Source: Xanthobacteraceae bacterium
GTDB lineage: Bacteria; Pseudomonadota; Alphaproteobacteria; Rhizobiales; Xanthobacteraceae
NCBI GenBank assembly: GCA_019635635.1
Contig: JAHBZB010000001.1
Coordinates: 1,426,001 to 1,490,000, forward strand
Direction: 5' to 3'
Length of the DNA: 64,000 bases
Shown: piece after piece, positions 17,004 to 26,252 of the stretch
Position numbering within the stretch: the first letter of the stretch is position 1
Layout: each line of letters begins with the position of its first letter
Notes under the pieces: generated by a model
Told to the model about the DNA's origin: nothing
The model's database searches: none
What the model saw: only the letters and a program-made list of their open reading frames with translations
Program-made: the position numbers and the translations under genes

Positions 17004-17999
17004 ATGCCAGTTCAAGTTGGGATTGTATTGCCGACGTTTTATGGGGGCGCGTACGAGGACAATAATCCGTCGATGGCCCGACTGACCGAGTTCGGTCAAC
17101 GCGTTGAAGATATGGGCTTTCACGGACTTTGGGTGATCGACCATCTGGTTGTGGCGCCTCCGATTTATAGAACCGCTTGGCTGGAGCCGCTAACGGTCCT
17201 CTCCTCGATGATCGCGGTGACGAAGCGCGTCACTGTCGGAACGTCGATTCTCGTTACGCCGATTAGAACGCCAGCGATCTTGGCGAAGACCCTGAACACC
17301 ATGGATTACCTGTCGAACGGCCGCGTAATTCTCGGCTCGGGCGTAGGTTGGTGGGAGCAGGAGTTTGAGGTTTGCGGCATTCCAAAAAAGGAACGTGGCG
17401 AACGAACTGAGGAAACAGTCGATATCCTTCATAAGCTCGGCTCTGGAGCGAGTATCAACCATGAAGGCAAGTACTGGCAATTCAAAGACGTCACAATGAC
17501 GCCGCGTCCAGTGCAAAAGCGAATTCCGGTTTGGTATGCGGGCGGAAGCGCTGCAGGCCATGCAAATGATGTTTACACCCCGCAGGTTGAGCGCGTTATG
17601 CGCCGTATCGCGAGACAGGGTGATGGTTGGCTCTCTCGCGCAGTGACCAATCCTGAGCTCATGAAGAAAGACTGGGCGATGATCCAGCAATATTCGAAAG
17701 AGTATGGCCGGGATCCAAAAGAGATCACCTTCGCGCATCTCAACCTCGTTTGTCTGACGCCAGACAACGATACGAATAAGGAAGAGGGTTACAAGCGCAT
17801 GGCGAAAATTTCGAACATGCCGAAGGAAGATGTTCTCGCCGATTATATGGTTGGAACAAAGGCGGAAATCTTGAAGCGGCTCGATAATCTCGTCGAGCTC
17901 GGTGTTCGCTACTTCGTCCTTTGGCCGACTGGGTTCGACTATGAGCTTCTGACCTGGCTCAAAGAAACCGTTCTGCATCGCTACGAAAAAGTTCAATAA
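17004..17999 (+). CDS. Luciferase-like oxidoreductase, probably F420-dependent
   Basis: 331-residue TIM-barrel protein of the luciferase-like monooxygenase superfamily. Visible motifs are the N-terminal VGIVLPTF, ALVMDH-like GLWVIDHLVV, TVGTSILVTPIRTPAILAKTLNTMDYLSNGRVILGSGVGWWEQEF, and MTPRPVQKRIPVWYAGGS. The GSGVGWWEQEFEVCG run is typical of members that use F420 as hydride carrier, although some relatives use FMN. A complete F420 synthesis and reduction operon lies on the same island, which supports F420. It is first in an operon with HyuA (TAATG overlap), so it likely reduces or oxidises the ring that HyuA/HyuB then opens. Substrate unknown. Confidence 0.83.
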   Translation: MPVQVGIVLPTFYGGAYEDNNPSMARLTEFGQRVEDMGFHGLWVIDHLVVAPPIYRTAWLEPLTVLSSMIAVTKRVTVGTSILVTPIRTPAILAKTLNTMDYLSNGRVILGSGVGWWEQEFEVCGIPKKERGERTEETVDILHKLGSGASINHEGKYWQFKDVTMTPRPVQKRIPVWYAGGSAAGHANDVYTPQVERVMRRIARQGDGWLSRAVTNPELMKKDWAMIQQYSKEYGRDPKEITFAHLNLVCLTPDNDTNKEEGYKRMAKISNMPKEDVLADYMVGTKAEILKRLDNLVELGVRYFVLWPTGFDYELLTWLKETVLHRYEKVQ

Positions 18000-20131
18000 T
18001 GGTTCGCTCCGCACAAGATAGCCGGTACCGCTTTAGCTTCGACATTGGCGGTACGTTTACTGACCTTGTTCTCTACGACGAGACGACAGGGCACATGGAC
18101 GTACGCAAGGAATTAACGAACGCTAGTGAGCCCGGTGCACCCATCATTCGCGGCTTGAAGGCCTTGCTAGAAGCGCGTTCAGCAAAAGCAGAACAGGTCG
18201 CAGATGTCGTTTGCGGAGCTACTACGCTCGTAACGAACCTTGTTATTGAAAGAAAAGGTCTTCCTACTGCGCTTATTACGACAAAGGGCTTTCGCGACGT
18301 GCTCGAGATGCGTCGCGAAGGTCGGTACGACCTCTATGACCTTACTGCTCGCTACCCCGTGCCAATCGTGCCTCGTCATCTCCGCTTTGAGGTAGAGGAG
18401 CGAATTGGTGCGGATGGCTCTGTGGTAGAGCCGATTGCAGAGAAACAAGTTCGTGAACTTGCGAACTCGATCAAGAAGCAGGGAATTAAGTCGTTAGCGA
18501 TTTGTCTTCTGCATTCGTATCGAAACGATACGCACGAACGCTCGGTTGAAAAGATTTTCAGTGAAGTCGCGCCAGACATCATGATTTCTTTGTCTTCCGA
18601 AGTCGCTCCTGAAATTCGCGAATTTGAGCGTCTTTCATCGACTGTTCTCAATGCTTACGTAAAGCCGTTCATCGGGAGCTATTTTAGGTCGCTCGAGAAT
18701 GAGATGAAGAAGATTGGATTGCCGGCGAGATTGCATATCATGCAATCAAACGGCGGCATTCTGGATACGCAAGAGGCTGAAAGAGTCCCCATACGTTTGC
18801 TAGAATCTGGGCCGGCTGCGGGTGCGATTGCGGCAGCAAAGTTCGGCACGTTAATGAAGCGGCCGGATCTCATTTCTTTTGACATGGGGGGCACGACTGC
18901 GAAGACGTGTCTGGTTACAGGTGGCGAGCCGAGCATTACCTACGAATTTGATACTGCTCGCGCTGATCGATTTAAAAAGGCCAGCGGATTTCCAGTGCGA
19001 CTACCAATCGTCGATCTAATCGAGATTGGTGCGGGTGGCGGCAGCATCGCCAGAGTAGATGCCATGGGCCTGCTAAAAGTTGGCCCGGATAGCGCGAGTT
19101 CAAAGCCTGGTCCTGCTTGTTACGACATCGGCGGCGAAGAGCCCACGGTGACAGACGCAAACTTGATCTTAGGCTATCTCAATCCTGATTTCTTTAATGG
19201 CGGCCGAATGAAGCTAAACCGGGCAAAGGCGGAATCCGTCATTAGCTCACGGGTTGGTAAGTCTCTTGGCATCTCAGTAGAAGAGGCTGCAAGCGGAATT
19301 TTTCGTATCGTCAATGAGAATATGGCCAACTCTGCCAAAATTCATGTGGCGGAGAAGGGCAAAGATCCGCGTAAGTCTCTGCTAATCGCATTTGGTGGTG
19401 CAGGGCCGATCCACGCGCGGGAAATTGCTCGCCTGCTAGGTATTGGTACGCTTGTTGTGCCGCTTAGTGCCGGTGTCTTTTCTGCGCTTGGACTTCTTCT
19501 CGCTCCGCTTTCGATTGATCTAGCAAAAACGAGATTTCAACCTCTAGACGATGTTGATTGGACTGATGTCGATAAGCAATTTACCGAACTGAAGGCAAAG
19601 GCAGCTGAAGTCTTAACTGCGGCTGGAGGCGCCAGGAGCGCGATTGAATACAAGCATAGCGTAGACGTTCGCTACATTGGACAAGGCCATGAATTGAACG
19701 TGAGCCTGGACGGCGATTTCTCAGGTGACACGAAGGCGAAAGTTCGTGAGCAGTTTTTTGCGGACTACCGCCAGCTGTTTGGCCGCGCAATCGAAGACAT
19801 TCCGATGGAGGTATTGAACCTCCGGCTTACGGCAATTTGCCCGCTTGGGCAGTTCGATTTCGTAAGCGCTACTGCTGCCGCTGATGATGGGGGCGCTCGC
19901 GACCGCGGCCGTCGTAGAATCTTTGTAAGTGAACTTGGCAGATATGAGGAAGTGCCGGTCCTCGATCACCGGTATCTCCCTGTAGGGTTCGAAGCAACTG
20001 GCCCCGCAGTCGTAGAACAGCGCGAGTCGACAGTCATTGTCGGTCCAAATGACAAGTTGTCGGTCGACCATCTTCGCAACCTCGTAATCAAACTCGGTTC
20101 AGTCAATAGCGAGAATAAGAATGGCTCCTAG
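17999..20131 (+). CDS. hyuA: Hydantoinase/oxoprolinase subunit A (HyuA family)
   Basis: 710 residues with the ATPase fold of the HyuA/oxoprolinase family. The N-terminal phosphate loop FDIGGTFTDLVLYDE, the HIMQSNGGILD region, FDMGGTTAKTCLV and the C-terminal FGGAGPIHAREIA segment are all present. Family members activate a cyclic amide, ketone or carboxylate by ATP-dependent phosphorylation, and HyuB completes hydrolysis or carboxylation. Relatives include N-methylhydantoinase, 5-oxoprolinase, caprolactamase and acetone or acetophenone carboxylases. It starts inside the stop codon of the oxidoreductase gene and overlaps hyuB by 11 bp. A lactam or imide opened after reduction is the simplest reading; a carboxylase role is possible. 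Confidence 0.88.
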   Translation: MVRSAQDSRYRFSFDIGGTFTDLVLYDETTGHMDVRKELTNASEPGAPIIRGLKALLEARSAKAEQVADVVCGATTLVTNLVIERKGLPTALITTKGFRDVLEMRREGRYDLYDLTARYPVPIVPRHLRFEVEERIGADGSVVEPIAEKQVRELANSIKKQGIKSLAICLLHSYRNDTHERSVEKIFSEVAPDIMISLSSEVAPEIREFERLSSTVLNAYVKPFIGSYFRSLENEMKKIGLPARLHIMQSNGGILDTQEAERVPIRLLESGPAAGAIAAAKFGTLMKRPDLISFDMGGTTAKTCLVTGGEPSITYEFDTARADRFKKASGFPVRLPIVDLIEIGAGGGSIARVDAMGLLKVGPDSASSKPGPACYDIGGEEPTVTDANLILGYLNPDFFNGGRMKLNRAKAESVISSRVGKSLGISVEEAASGIFRIVNENMANSAKIHVAEKGKDPRKSLLIAFGGAGPIHAREIARLLGIGTLVVPLSAGVFSALGLLLAPLSIDLAKTRFQPLDDVDWTDVDKQFTELKAKAAEVLTAAGGARSAIEYKHSVDVRYIGQGHELNVSLDGDFSGDTKAKVREQFFADYRQLFGRAIEDIPMEVLNLRLTAICPLGQFDFVSATAAADDGGARDRGRRRIFVSELGRYEEVPVLDHRYLPVGFEATGPAVVEQRESTVIVGPNDKLSVDHLRNLVIKLGSVNSENKNGS

Positions 20132-21737
20132 AACATTCGACGCGATCGAAACAGAAATCTGTTGGGCGCGTTTGGTTTCGATCGTTGATGAAGCTGCAGT
20201 TGCCTTGGTTCGGACGTCGTTCTCGACGGTCGTGCGAGAGTCAAACGATTTTGCCTGTGTTCTTCTGGATGCAGAAGGGCATTCCTTGGCGCAGTCTACG
20301 ATCAGCGTTCCTGGGTTCATTGGATCAATGCCTCGAACGTTGCGCGAGATGTTGAAACGCATCCCGAAAGAGCAGCTAAAGCCCGGGGATGTGTTGATCA
20401 CGAACGACCCGTGGATCGGAACTGGCCATCTACCGGATTTTAATGTCGCGATGCCCGTATTCCGAAACGGCAAGATAGTGGCATTTACTTGCATCACGGC
20501 ACACATGTCCGACATTGGCGGGCGCCAGTGGTCTGCCGATGCGTCAGAAGTGCATGAAGAGGGCCTGTGGGTACCTGTAGTCAAGTACATCCAGGCGGGC
20601 AAACTTAACGAAGACGTACATCGGATAATTGAAATCAATGTTCGCAACTCTGATCAGGTAATCGGAGACATTCGTGCACAGCTTTCCGCTACTGACGTCA
20701 TGTCGCGCAAGCTTCTCGAGTTTATGGAGGAAATTGGACTCGACGATCTAACGGGTCTTGCAAAGACAATCCACGAAGCGTCGCGACGCGCGATGGCTGA
20801 AGCGATTAAGCAAATACCAGAAGGTGTTTATCACGGCGAAACGCGAGCAGACGGTTGGGATGAGCCACTAACGATCAAGGTTGCTCTCGAGATTCGCGAC
20901 GGAAAGATCATCGCTGATTACACTGGCACTTCGCCACAGTGTAAACGCGGTATCAATGCCGTGTTCAATCACACGTTTGCGTTTACGGTTTACCCGTTCA
21001 AGTCTCTTCTTGTTCCTCATATTCCAAATAATGAGGGCTTGATGACTTGCTTTGAAGTGCGAGCCCCACTCGGCTGCATTGTAAATGCTGTTCCTCCAGC
21101 GGCGGTTGGTGCGCGCCATCTTACGGGCCATTTGCTGCCTGGCGCCATATATCAAGCGCTTGCGAAAGCTATGCCAGATAAAGTACCGGCAGAAAGCGGA
21201 ACGCCGCTGTGGAGTATCGTCTTTAAGGCGCCGCCGACGGAAAAGCAGCGTGGCTCCACCAGTGTTCTCTTCTTCAACGGTGGAACCGGTGCGACGAGTT
21301 GGGGGGACGGAATGTCGTGCGCCAGTTTCCCCAGTAATATTTCTGTATCGCCCGTGGAGATCACCGAGAATCTGGCGCCCTTGCGGTTCAAGTACAAACG
21401 ACTTGCCAACGACTCCGGAGGAGCGGGACGCCAAAGAGGCGGCCTCGGTCAAGACATCGCTATCGAATCCATCTCAGATGCGCCACTAGCAGTGTCTCTA
21501 CTGACCGATCGCACCAAGTTTCCTGCGGTAGGTCTTTTTGGAGGCAAGCCAGGACGCCCAGGCTTTGTGAAAAAGAATGGCGTAACAATTTCCGAGCCGA
21601 AAAGTTTGATAACGCTCGACAAGAACGACGTCTTGGAACTTGGGCTTCCTGGAGGCGGTGGGTTTGGTTCGGAGAGCGAGCGAGCTAGCGAGCTGCGCGA
21701 GCGCGACGCAGCAGAGGGCTACACCTCCGCGAAATAA
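20121..21737 (+). CDS. hyuB: Hydantoinase/oxoprolinase subunit B (HyuB family)
   Basis: 538-residue partner of HyuA. Family motifs include RESNDFACVLLDAEGHSLAQS, LKPGDVLITNDPWIGTGHLPDFNVAMPVF with metal-binding histidine, and ITAHMSDIGG. The late glycine-rich GLPGGGGFG near residue 515 is also typical. Together the subunits perform an ATP-driven attack on a cyclic amide or related group in the cytoplasm. Length is normal. The C-terminal tail (SERASELRERDAAEGYTSAK) is highly charged and outside the conserved region. It overlaps hyuA by 11 bp and is followed 38 bp later by a RidA gene. Confidence 0.9.
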   Translation: MAPRTFDAIETEICWARLVSIVDEAAVALVRTSFSTVVRESNDFACVLLDAEGHSLAQSTISVPGFIGSMPRTLREMLKRIPKEQLKPGDVLITNDPWIGTGHLPDFNVAMPVFRNGKIVAFTCITAHMSDIGGRQWSADASEVHEEGLWVPVVKYIQAGKLNEDVHRIIEINVRNSDQVIGDIRAQLSATDVMSRKLLEFMEEIGLDDLTGLAKTIHEASRRAMAEAIKQIPEGVYHGETRADGWDEPLTIKVALEIRDGKIIADYTGTSPQCKRGINAVFNHTFAFTVYPFKSLLVPHIPNNEGLMTCFEVRAPLGCIVNAVPPAAVGARHLTGHLLPGAIYQALAKAMPDKVPAESGTPLWSIVFKAPPTEKQRGSTSVLFFNGGTGATSWGDGMSCASFPSNISVSPVEITENLAPLRFKYKRLANDSGGAGRQRGGLGQDIAIESISDAPLAVSLLTDRTKFPAVGLFGGKPGRPGFVKKNGVTISEPKSLITLDKNDVLELGLPGGGGFGSESERASELRERDAAEGYTSAK

Positions 21738-21775
21738 GTATGACTCCTAAGAGTCAATCATCAAGGAGCAATGCG

Positions 21776-22162
21776 ATGGAAAAAAAGCCTGTAATAGTTC
21801 CCCAGATTTATCCAGCGAAGGGTTATTCGCATGTAGTTCGCACTGGCGATTTTGTGTGGACCGCGGGATTAGTTTCACATGGGGCGGATGGCCTGATTGT
21901 GGGGCGTGGTGACATCGATGCGCAAGTGGAGTGCGTGTATTCGAACGTGAAGCACTCACTGGCTTCGTGTGGACTTGGATTTGAAGATGTTGTGAAAATT
22001 ACAATGTTCGCGACGAACATTCTCTTCCGGCCGAGAATTATGGAGGCGCGAGCGAAGTATTTTCCAAACAATCCTCCTGTAAGCTCCTTTATTGTTGTCA
22101 CCGCACTGTCTACCGCCGATCAATTGTTTGAAATGGAAGTAATGGCTGTAACTCGAGGCTAA
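21776..22162 (+). CDS. RidA/YjgF family enamine-imine deaminase (first copy)
   Basis: 128 residues from the preferred start at 21776, which has AAGGAG 7 bp upstream. An ATG 36 bp earlier in frame has no such site. The fold is marked by SHVVRTGDFVWTAGL, VYSNVKHSLASCGLGFEDVVKITMF and the C-terminal QLFEMEVMAVT. The usual active-site arginine position near residue 105 lies in a stretch reading NPPVSSFIVVTAL, where canonical RidA has PARS/PARTCV, so imine deaminase activity is uncertain. RutC, a RidA relative, sits in uracil degradation beside a luciferase-like oxygenase, a parallel to this operon. It may hydrolyse an unstable enamine made after ring opening. Confidence 0.85.
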   Translation: MEKKPVIVPQIYPAKGYSHVVRTGDFVWTAGLVSHGADGLIVGRGDIDAQVECVYSNVKHSLASCGLGFEDVVKITMFATNILFRPRIMEARAKYFPNNPPVSSFIVVTALSTADQLFEMEVMAVTRG

Positions 22163-22179
22163 TCCTCGATAAGGCAACG

Positions 22180-22695
22180 GTGATTCTTGTGAGCTTGAGA
22201 GACCCGGTGTCGAAACGATTGGCAGAATTGGGATTGGCCTTGCCCAATCCCATAAGCCCGCTCGGCAACTATTTGCCGGCGGTTTGGACCGGTGAGTTCG
22301 TATTCTTCTCAGGACATGGTCCGCTCAGGAACGGCAACGTTCCTGCGTTTCAGGGACATGTCGGCGCGGAGTTTAGCGAGGAAAGAGCATCAACAATTTT
22401 GATTGGTGCTACATTGAATTTGCTGTCTTCGGCTCAGCGAATTCTTGGGGACCTCGATAGGGTTGAACGCGTTGCCGAGGCCCACGCGATAGTTGCGTGC
22501 GCGAGTAAGGAAGTGAATCTCGATATCGTTTCGACGCCGGCATTTCAGCTTCTGTCCCGACTCTACGGACCGATTGAAAACACTCGGACCACCCGCGCTA
22601 TTTCACTACCGAACGGAGTGCCGGTGTTAGTGGAAATGGTAGTGATAGCTAAAGAGCTCACGCTCGACATGCTCGGTTGGGTTCCAGGAACATGA
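22180..22695 (+). CDS. RidA family protein (second copy, longer subgroup)
   Basis: 171 residues starting at GTG 17 bp after the first RidA gene (a second GTG 9 bp on is the alternative). It belongs to the longer RidA subgroup with the N-terminal KRLAELGLALPNPISPLGNYLPAVWTGEFVFFSGHGP and the C-terminal LPNGVPVLVEMVVIA. These proteins form trimers with active sites at subunit interfaces and act on imines or enamines, though this subgroup has few characterised members. Two different RidA proteins in tandem imply either two reactive intermediates or one hetero-oligomer. Confidence 0.84.
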   Translation: MILVSLRDPVSKRLAELGLALPNPISPLGNYLPAVWTGEFVFFSGHGPLRNGNVPAFQGHVGAEFSEERASTILIGATLNLLSSAQRILGDLDRVERVAEAHAIVACASKEVNLDIVSTPAFQLLSRLYGPIENTRTTRAISLPNGVPVLVEMVVIAKELTLDMLGWVPGT

Positions 22696-22767
22696 GTGCG
22701 ATTTAATTGTCGCTCATCCAAGAGCCTGCACAGACGTTGGAAATGACATCAAAGTAGGCGATGAAGA

Positions 22768-25700
22768 ATGGTATCTTTGCAAAAGACCGAAATCGCCGGT
22801 TACTGCACTCTTTGTAGATCGCGATGTGGAACGATCAATACGATCGAAAATGGCCGTCTGACTGAAGTAAGGAATGACCCTCAACATCCGACTGGCAAAG
22901 CAACTTGTTTAAAGGGCAGGGCCGCTCCTGAAATTGCGCATTCGGCCCGTAGGCTGACTACGCCATTGCGTCGAACCGCACCAAAAGGTTCGAGTGATCC
23001 AAAATTCGTACCGATATCTTGGGAAGAGGCGTTAAGTACGGTCGCCGATCGGTTGTCGAAAATCAAAAGTGAGTCCGGTCCAGAAAGTATCGCTTTCGGC
23101 GTAACATCTCCTTCCTCCTCTTCAATATCAGACGCCCACGAGTGGATTTGGAGATTTATCCGCAAATTCGGAAGCCCAAACACTGTCTATGCGACCGAGT
23201 TGTGTAACTGGCATAAGGATTTTGCGCATGCCTTTACTTTCGGTTGCGGCACTCCGACAGCTGACTACCGCAATTCAGATTTAATCTTGCTCTGGGGACA
23301 CAACCCATCAAATGTGTGGCTGGCACAAGCAGAGGCGATCACCGCTGCCAAAGCTAGGGGTGCTAAACTAGTAATCATAGATCCCCGCAAAACCGCAATG
23401 ACGGCAACGGCAGACATTTGGCTGCCTGTCCGGCCGGGAACGGATGGAGCACTAGCCATGGGCGTTGCTCACGAAATGATTGCGCGCGGTCTAATCAACA
23501 AGGAATTTGTACGTCGGCATACCAATGCTTCTTTCCTCGTACGGGAGGACAATGGCGAATTTCTTCGCGTTAGAGATGTTGGAGGAATCAGTGAACCAGA
23601 TGACTATCTTGCGTGGAACGATGAAGTCGAGCGGGCCGTTACTCTGAATGAGGCTGACGATTCTTTCTTCTCAAACCGCGGCATCAGAAATGTGCCGACG
23701 CCGAATGGGCCGATCGCCTGCCGCACGGCATTTGAAAAATTCGTTGATGCGCTTTCGTCGTATGATGCAGCAGCAGTCGGCGAAATTTGTGGGGTCAATT
23801 CGGAAGACGTCGTTTCACTCGCCCAAATGATGGGAAAGGCTAACGCCATTGCGTATCATGCATGGACGGGCGTTGGCCAACATACCAACGCAACGCAAAC
23901 AGAGCGTTCGATCGCTACGCTCTACGCCTTAACGGATTCGTTTGATAAGCCGGGCGGTAATGTTCGGCATGCTGCGCATCCAGTGCCGAAGCTGCATGAT
24001 ATTTCGATGATCCCGGCTAACGTGAGGAGCAAAACGCTGGGCCTTGAAGATCGGCCATTAGGGCCGCCAGCCGAAGGCTGGATCACGGGATCTGACTTTT
24101 ACGACGCAGTGCTTGATCGTAAGCCTTATCAGGTAAGAGGGTTATTTTGCTTCGGAGCCAATCTGCTTGTTTCGCAACCGAATTCGGAACGAGGGCTTGA
24201 GGCGCTAAAGGCGTTGGAATTTTATGTCCATTGCGACATCTTTATGAATCCGACGGCAGCATTGGCTGATATTGTGTTGCCGGTAAGTGTTCCCTGGGAA
24301 AACGAGGCCATGCGCGTTGGCTTCGAAATTTCTCACGAAGCTCAAGAGCACATACAGTTTCGCCCAAAAATGATTTCAAGGCTCGGCGAGACGAAGTCAG
24401 ATACTGAAATCGTTTTCGACTTGGCGACGAGGCTTGGGCTTGGCAGTGAATTCTTCGACGGCGATATTGAGGCCGGTTACAACTTTATTCTGAGCTCACT
24501 CGGACTGACAGTAAAACATCTCAAATCAATGGGCGCTGGCGGTACTAGGCGAGCTCTGAAAAGGGAGTTTCAGAAGTACAAGACGAGTGGCTTTTCGACA
24601 GAAACTAAACGGGCTGAATTATACTCCGAGAAATTGCTCAGGCATGGGTATTCACCAGTGCCACAATATGTAGCTGCGTCAGCAGAATCCAAAAAATTTC
24701 CAATCCTAATGTTCTCTGTGAACAACGGTTATTTTTGCCACAGCCAGCATCGAGCTCTTAAGAGTCTGCGTTCACGCCGGCCTGATCCGATCGCAATGAT
24801 TCATCCTTCCACGGCGTCGCAGTACAGCATCGCTGATGGTGATTGGATAAATGTAACGACAGCAACTGGCGAGTTTCAGGTTCGCGCGGCTGTTAGCGAG
24901 ACTGTCGGAAAGGGAATGTTGGCTAGCGATTACGGCTGGTGGGAGCCTGCAAATGACTTGGGTCTGAGCAATATCGGTACGTCTCAGCTCGGTAAAATTT
25001 CGACCTACAACCGTGCTGTCGCTGACACTTTGCGAGATCCCATCAGCGGTAGCTTGCCGCTACGGTCGACGCGTTGTTCGTTGCAGAAGATCATTACGGG
25101 CGCTTGGCGTGGGAGCAAATCCTTTAAAGTAAAGGAAAAAAGGAAACTGACTGAAGATACAGTCAGCTTGACATTGGCTGCTGCCGACAACGAGATGCTG
25201 CCGACATTTCTTCCAGGTCAATATGTTTCATTTGAGGTGGCCGGCAGAAAAAGATCCTATTCGCTAACGTCACCTAGCAATCGACGACTGGACACCTATA
25301 GCATTGCAGTCCGACGTGTAGAGAACGGTGAAGTATCCGCGGTCGTCTTCGATCAGTTGAATGTTGGCGACACTGTCAATTTCGGCACGCCTTCCGGGTC
25401 ATTCATTATTCCGACGTTGAACGAGTTTCCGGTCGTCATGATCGCAGGCGGAATTGGAATAACGCCGTTCATATCCTATATGAATTCACTTTCACATTTA
25501 GCCAGTGGCGCACCACCTCGTATTGCTCTTCTATATTATTGCCGAGATCCGAGAAGCATTGCATTCCGCGATGAACTCAACGAGTTCGCTAAGAGCAATC
25601 ACTGCCTCGATATTCGGCTGTTCATCGAGAACGGAGAGCCGATCGCTTTTGGCAATGGTGCCTCTGGAAGCGGAAGATTTTCGATAACGCATATTGATGA

Positions 25701-26109
25701 TGGTCTATTTAGCGCGCGTGCTCGTTTCTACATTTGTGGTGTGGGAGCGATGATTAAAGTCGTAACCGATGAACTCCGCGCTCGTGGCGTGCCGAAATTT
25801 GAGATATTTAGCGAACGGTTTGTCTCACCTCCAGCTAGCGCGCCGACCGATCTTGTGCCTCGTGATGTGACGTTTGCGCGGTCAGGTAAGACGCTGACAT
25901 GGACGCCCGCAGAAGGCTCGCTACTTTCGCTGGCGGAAAAGTCCGGTTTGTCGCTGCCGAGCGGTTGTCGAGTGGGGCAGTGCGAAAGCTGTGCGACTAG
26001 AGTTGTCGAGGGCACAGTTAGGCACGCTATTGATGTTGAATTGGAAGAGGAAGGGACTTGCCTTACTTGCGTTGGAGTACCGGTAACGAACGTAGTACTC
26101 GACGCTTAG
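22768..26109 (+). CDS. Molybdopterin oxidoreductase fused to FAD and [2Fe-2S] reductase module
   Basis: 1113 residues in three parts. Residues 1 to about 760 are a Mo-bis-MGD oxidoreductase of the DMSO-reductase superfamily, with a [4Fe-4S] site C13, C16, C20, C47, VYATELCNWHKDF near the metal and a C-terminal dinucleotide-binding domain (NNGYFCHSQHRALKSLRS). Residues about 775-1020 are a ferredoxin-NADP-reductase-like module with RSYSLTS for FAD and a MIAGGIGITPF nucleotide loop. Residues about 1030-1113 are a plant-type ferredoxin with C1067, C1072, C1075 and a distal Cys at 1098 or 1101. The chain can carry electrons from NAD(P)H to molybdenum unaided. Substrate unknown; no export signal, so cytoplasmic. 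It follows the RidA genes by 72 bp. Confidence 0.88.
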   Translation: MVSLQKTEIAGYCTLCRSRCGTINTIENGRLTEVRNDPQHPTGKATCLKGRAAPEIAHSARRLTTPLRRTAPKGSSDPKFVPISWEEALSTVADRLSKIKSESGPESIAFGVTSPSSSSISDAHEWIWRFIRKFGSPNTVYATELCNWHKDFAHAFTFGCGTPTADYRNSDLILLWGHNPSNVWLAQAEAITAAKARGAKLVIIDPRKTAMTATADIWLPVRPGTDGALAMGVAHEMIARGLINKEFVRRHTNASFLVREDNGEFLRVRDVGGISEPDDYLAWNDEVERAVTLNEADDSFFSNRGIRNVPTPNGPIACRTAFEKFVDALSSYDAAAVGEICGVNSEDVVSLAQMMGKANAIAYHAWTGVGQHTNATQTERSIATLYALTDSFDKPGGNVRHAAHPVPKLHDISMIPANVRSKTLGLEDRPLGPPAEGWITGSDFYDAVLDRKPYQVRGLFCFGANLLVSQPNSERGLEALKALEFYVHCDIFMNPTAALADIVLPVSVPWENEAMRVGFEISHEAQEHIQFRPKMISRLGETKSDTEIVFDLATRLGLGSEFFDGDIEAGYNFILSSLGLTVKHLKSMGAGGTRRALKREFQKYKTSGFSTETKRAELYSEKLLRHGYSPVPQYVAASAESKKFPILMFSVNNGYFCHSQHRALKSLRSRRPDPIAMIHPSTASQYSIADGDWINVTTATGEFQVRAAVSETVGKGMLASDYGWWEPANDLGLSNIGTSQLGKISTYNRAVADTLRDPISGSLPLRSTRCSLQKIITGAWRGSKSFKVKEKRKLTEDTVSLTLAAADNEMLPTFLPGQYVSFEVAGRKRSYSLTSPSNRRLDTYSIAVRRVENGEVSAVVFDQLNVGDTVNFGTPSGSFIIPTLNEFPVVMIAGGIGITPFISYMNSLSHLASGAPPRIALLYYCRDPRSIAFRDELNEFAKSNHCLDIRLFIENGEPIAFGNGASGSGRFSITHIDDGLFSARARFYICGVGAMIKVVTDELRARGVPKFEIFSERFVSPPASAPTDLVPRDVTFARSGKTLTWTPAEGSLLSLAEKSGLSLPSGCRVGQCESCATRVVEGTVRHAIDVELEEEGTCLTCVGVPVTNVVLDA

Positions 26110-26191
26110 GAAAGTCGTTCACGCTCTCGCGATAAAATTTTAGAAGGTCTGGCACTGACGGTGAAATCGGTGCTCGAAATTGAGAACTACT

Positions 26192-26230
26192 CAAAGAAAA
26201 AGGCAGCCGCGACGAGAGTCGCGGCTGCCA
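26192..26230 (-). terminator. Intrinsic terminator of the MFS gene
   Basis: A 12-bp perfect stem (GGCAGCCGCGAC with GTCGCGGCTGCC) and a four-base loop lie 22 bp after the MFS stop codon on the minus strand and are followed there by TTTTTCTTTG. It ends the leftward MFS transcript and may also stop read-through from the molybdopterin gene that converges on it. Confidence 0.85.
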
Positions 26231-26252
26231 TAAGTTTGGGTAGGCGTAGGCA

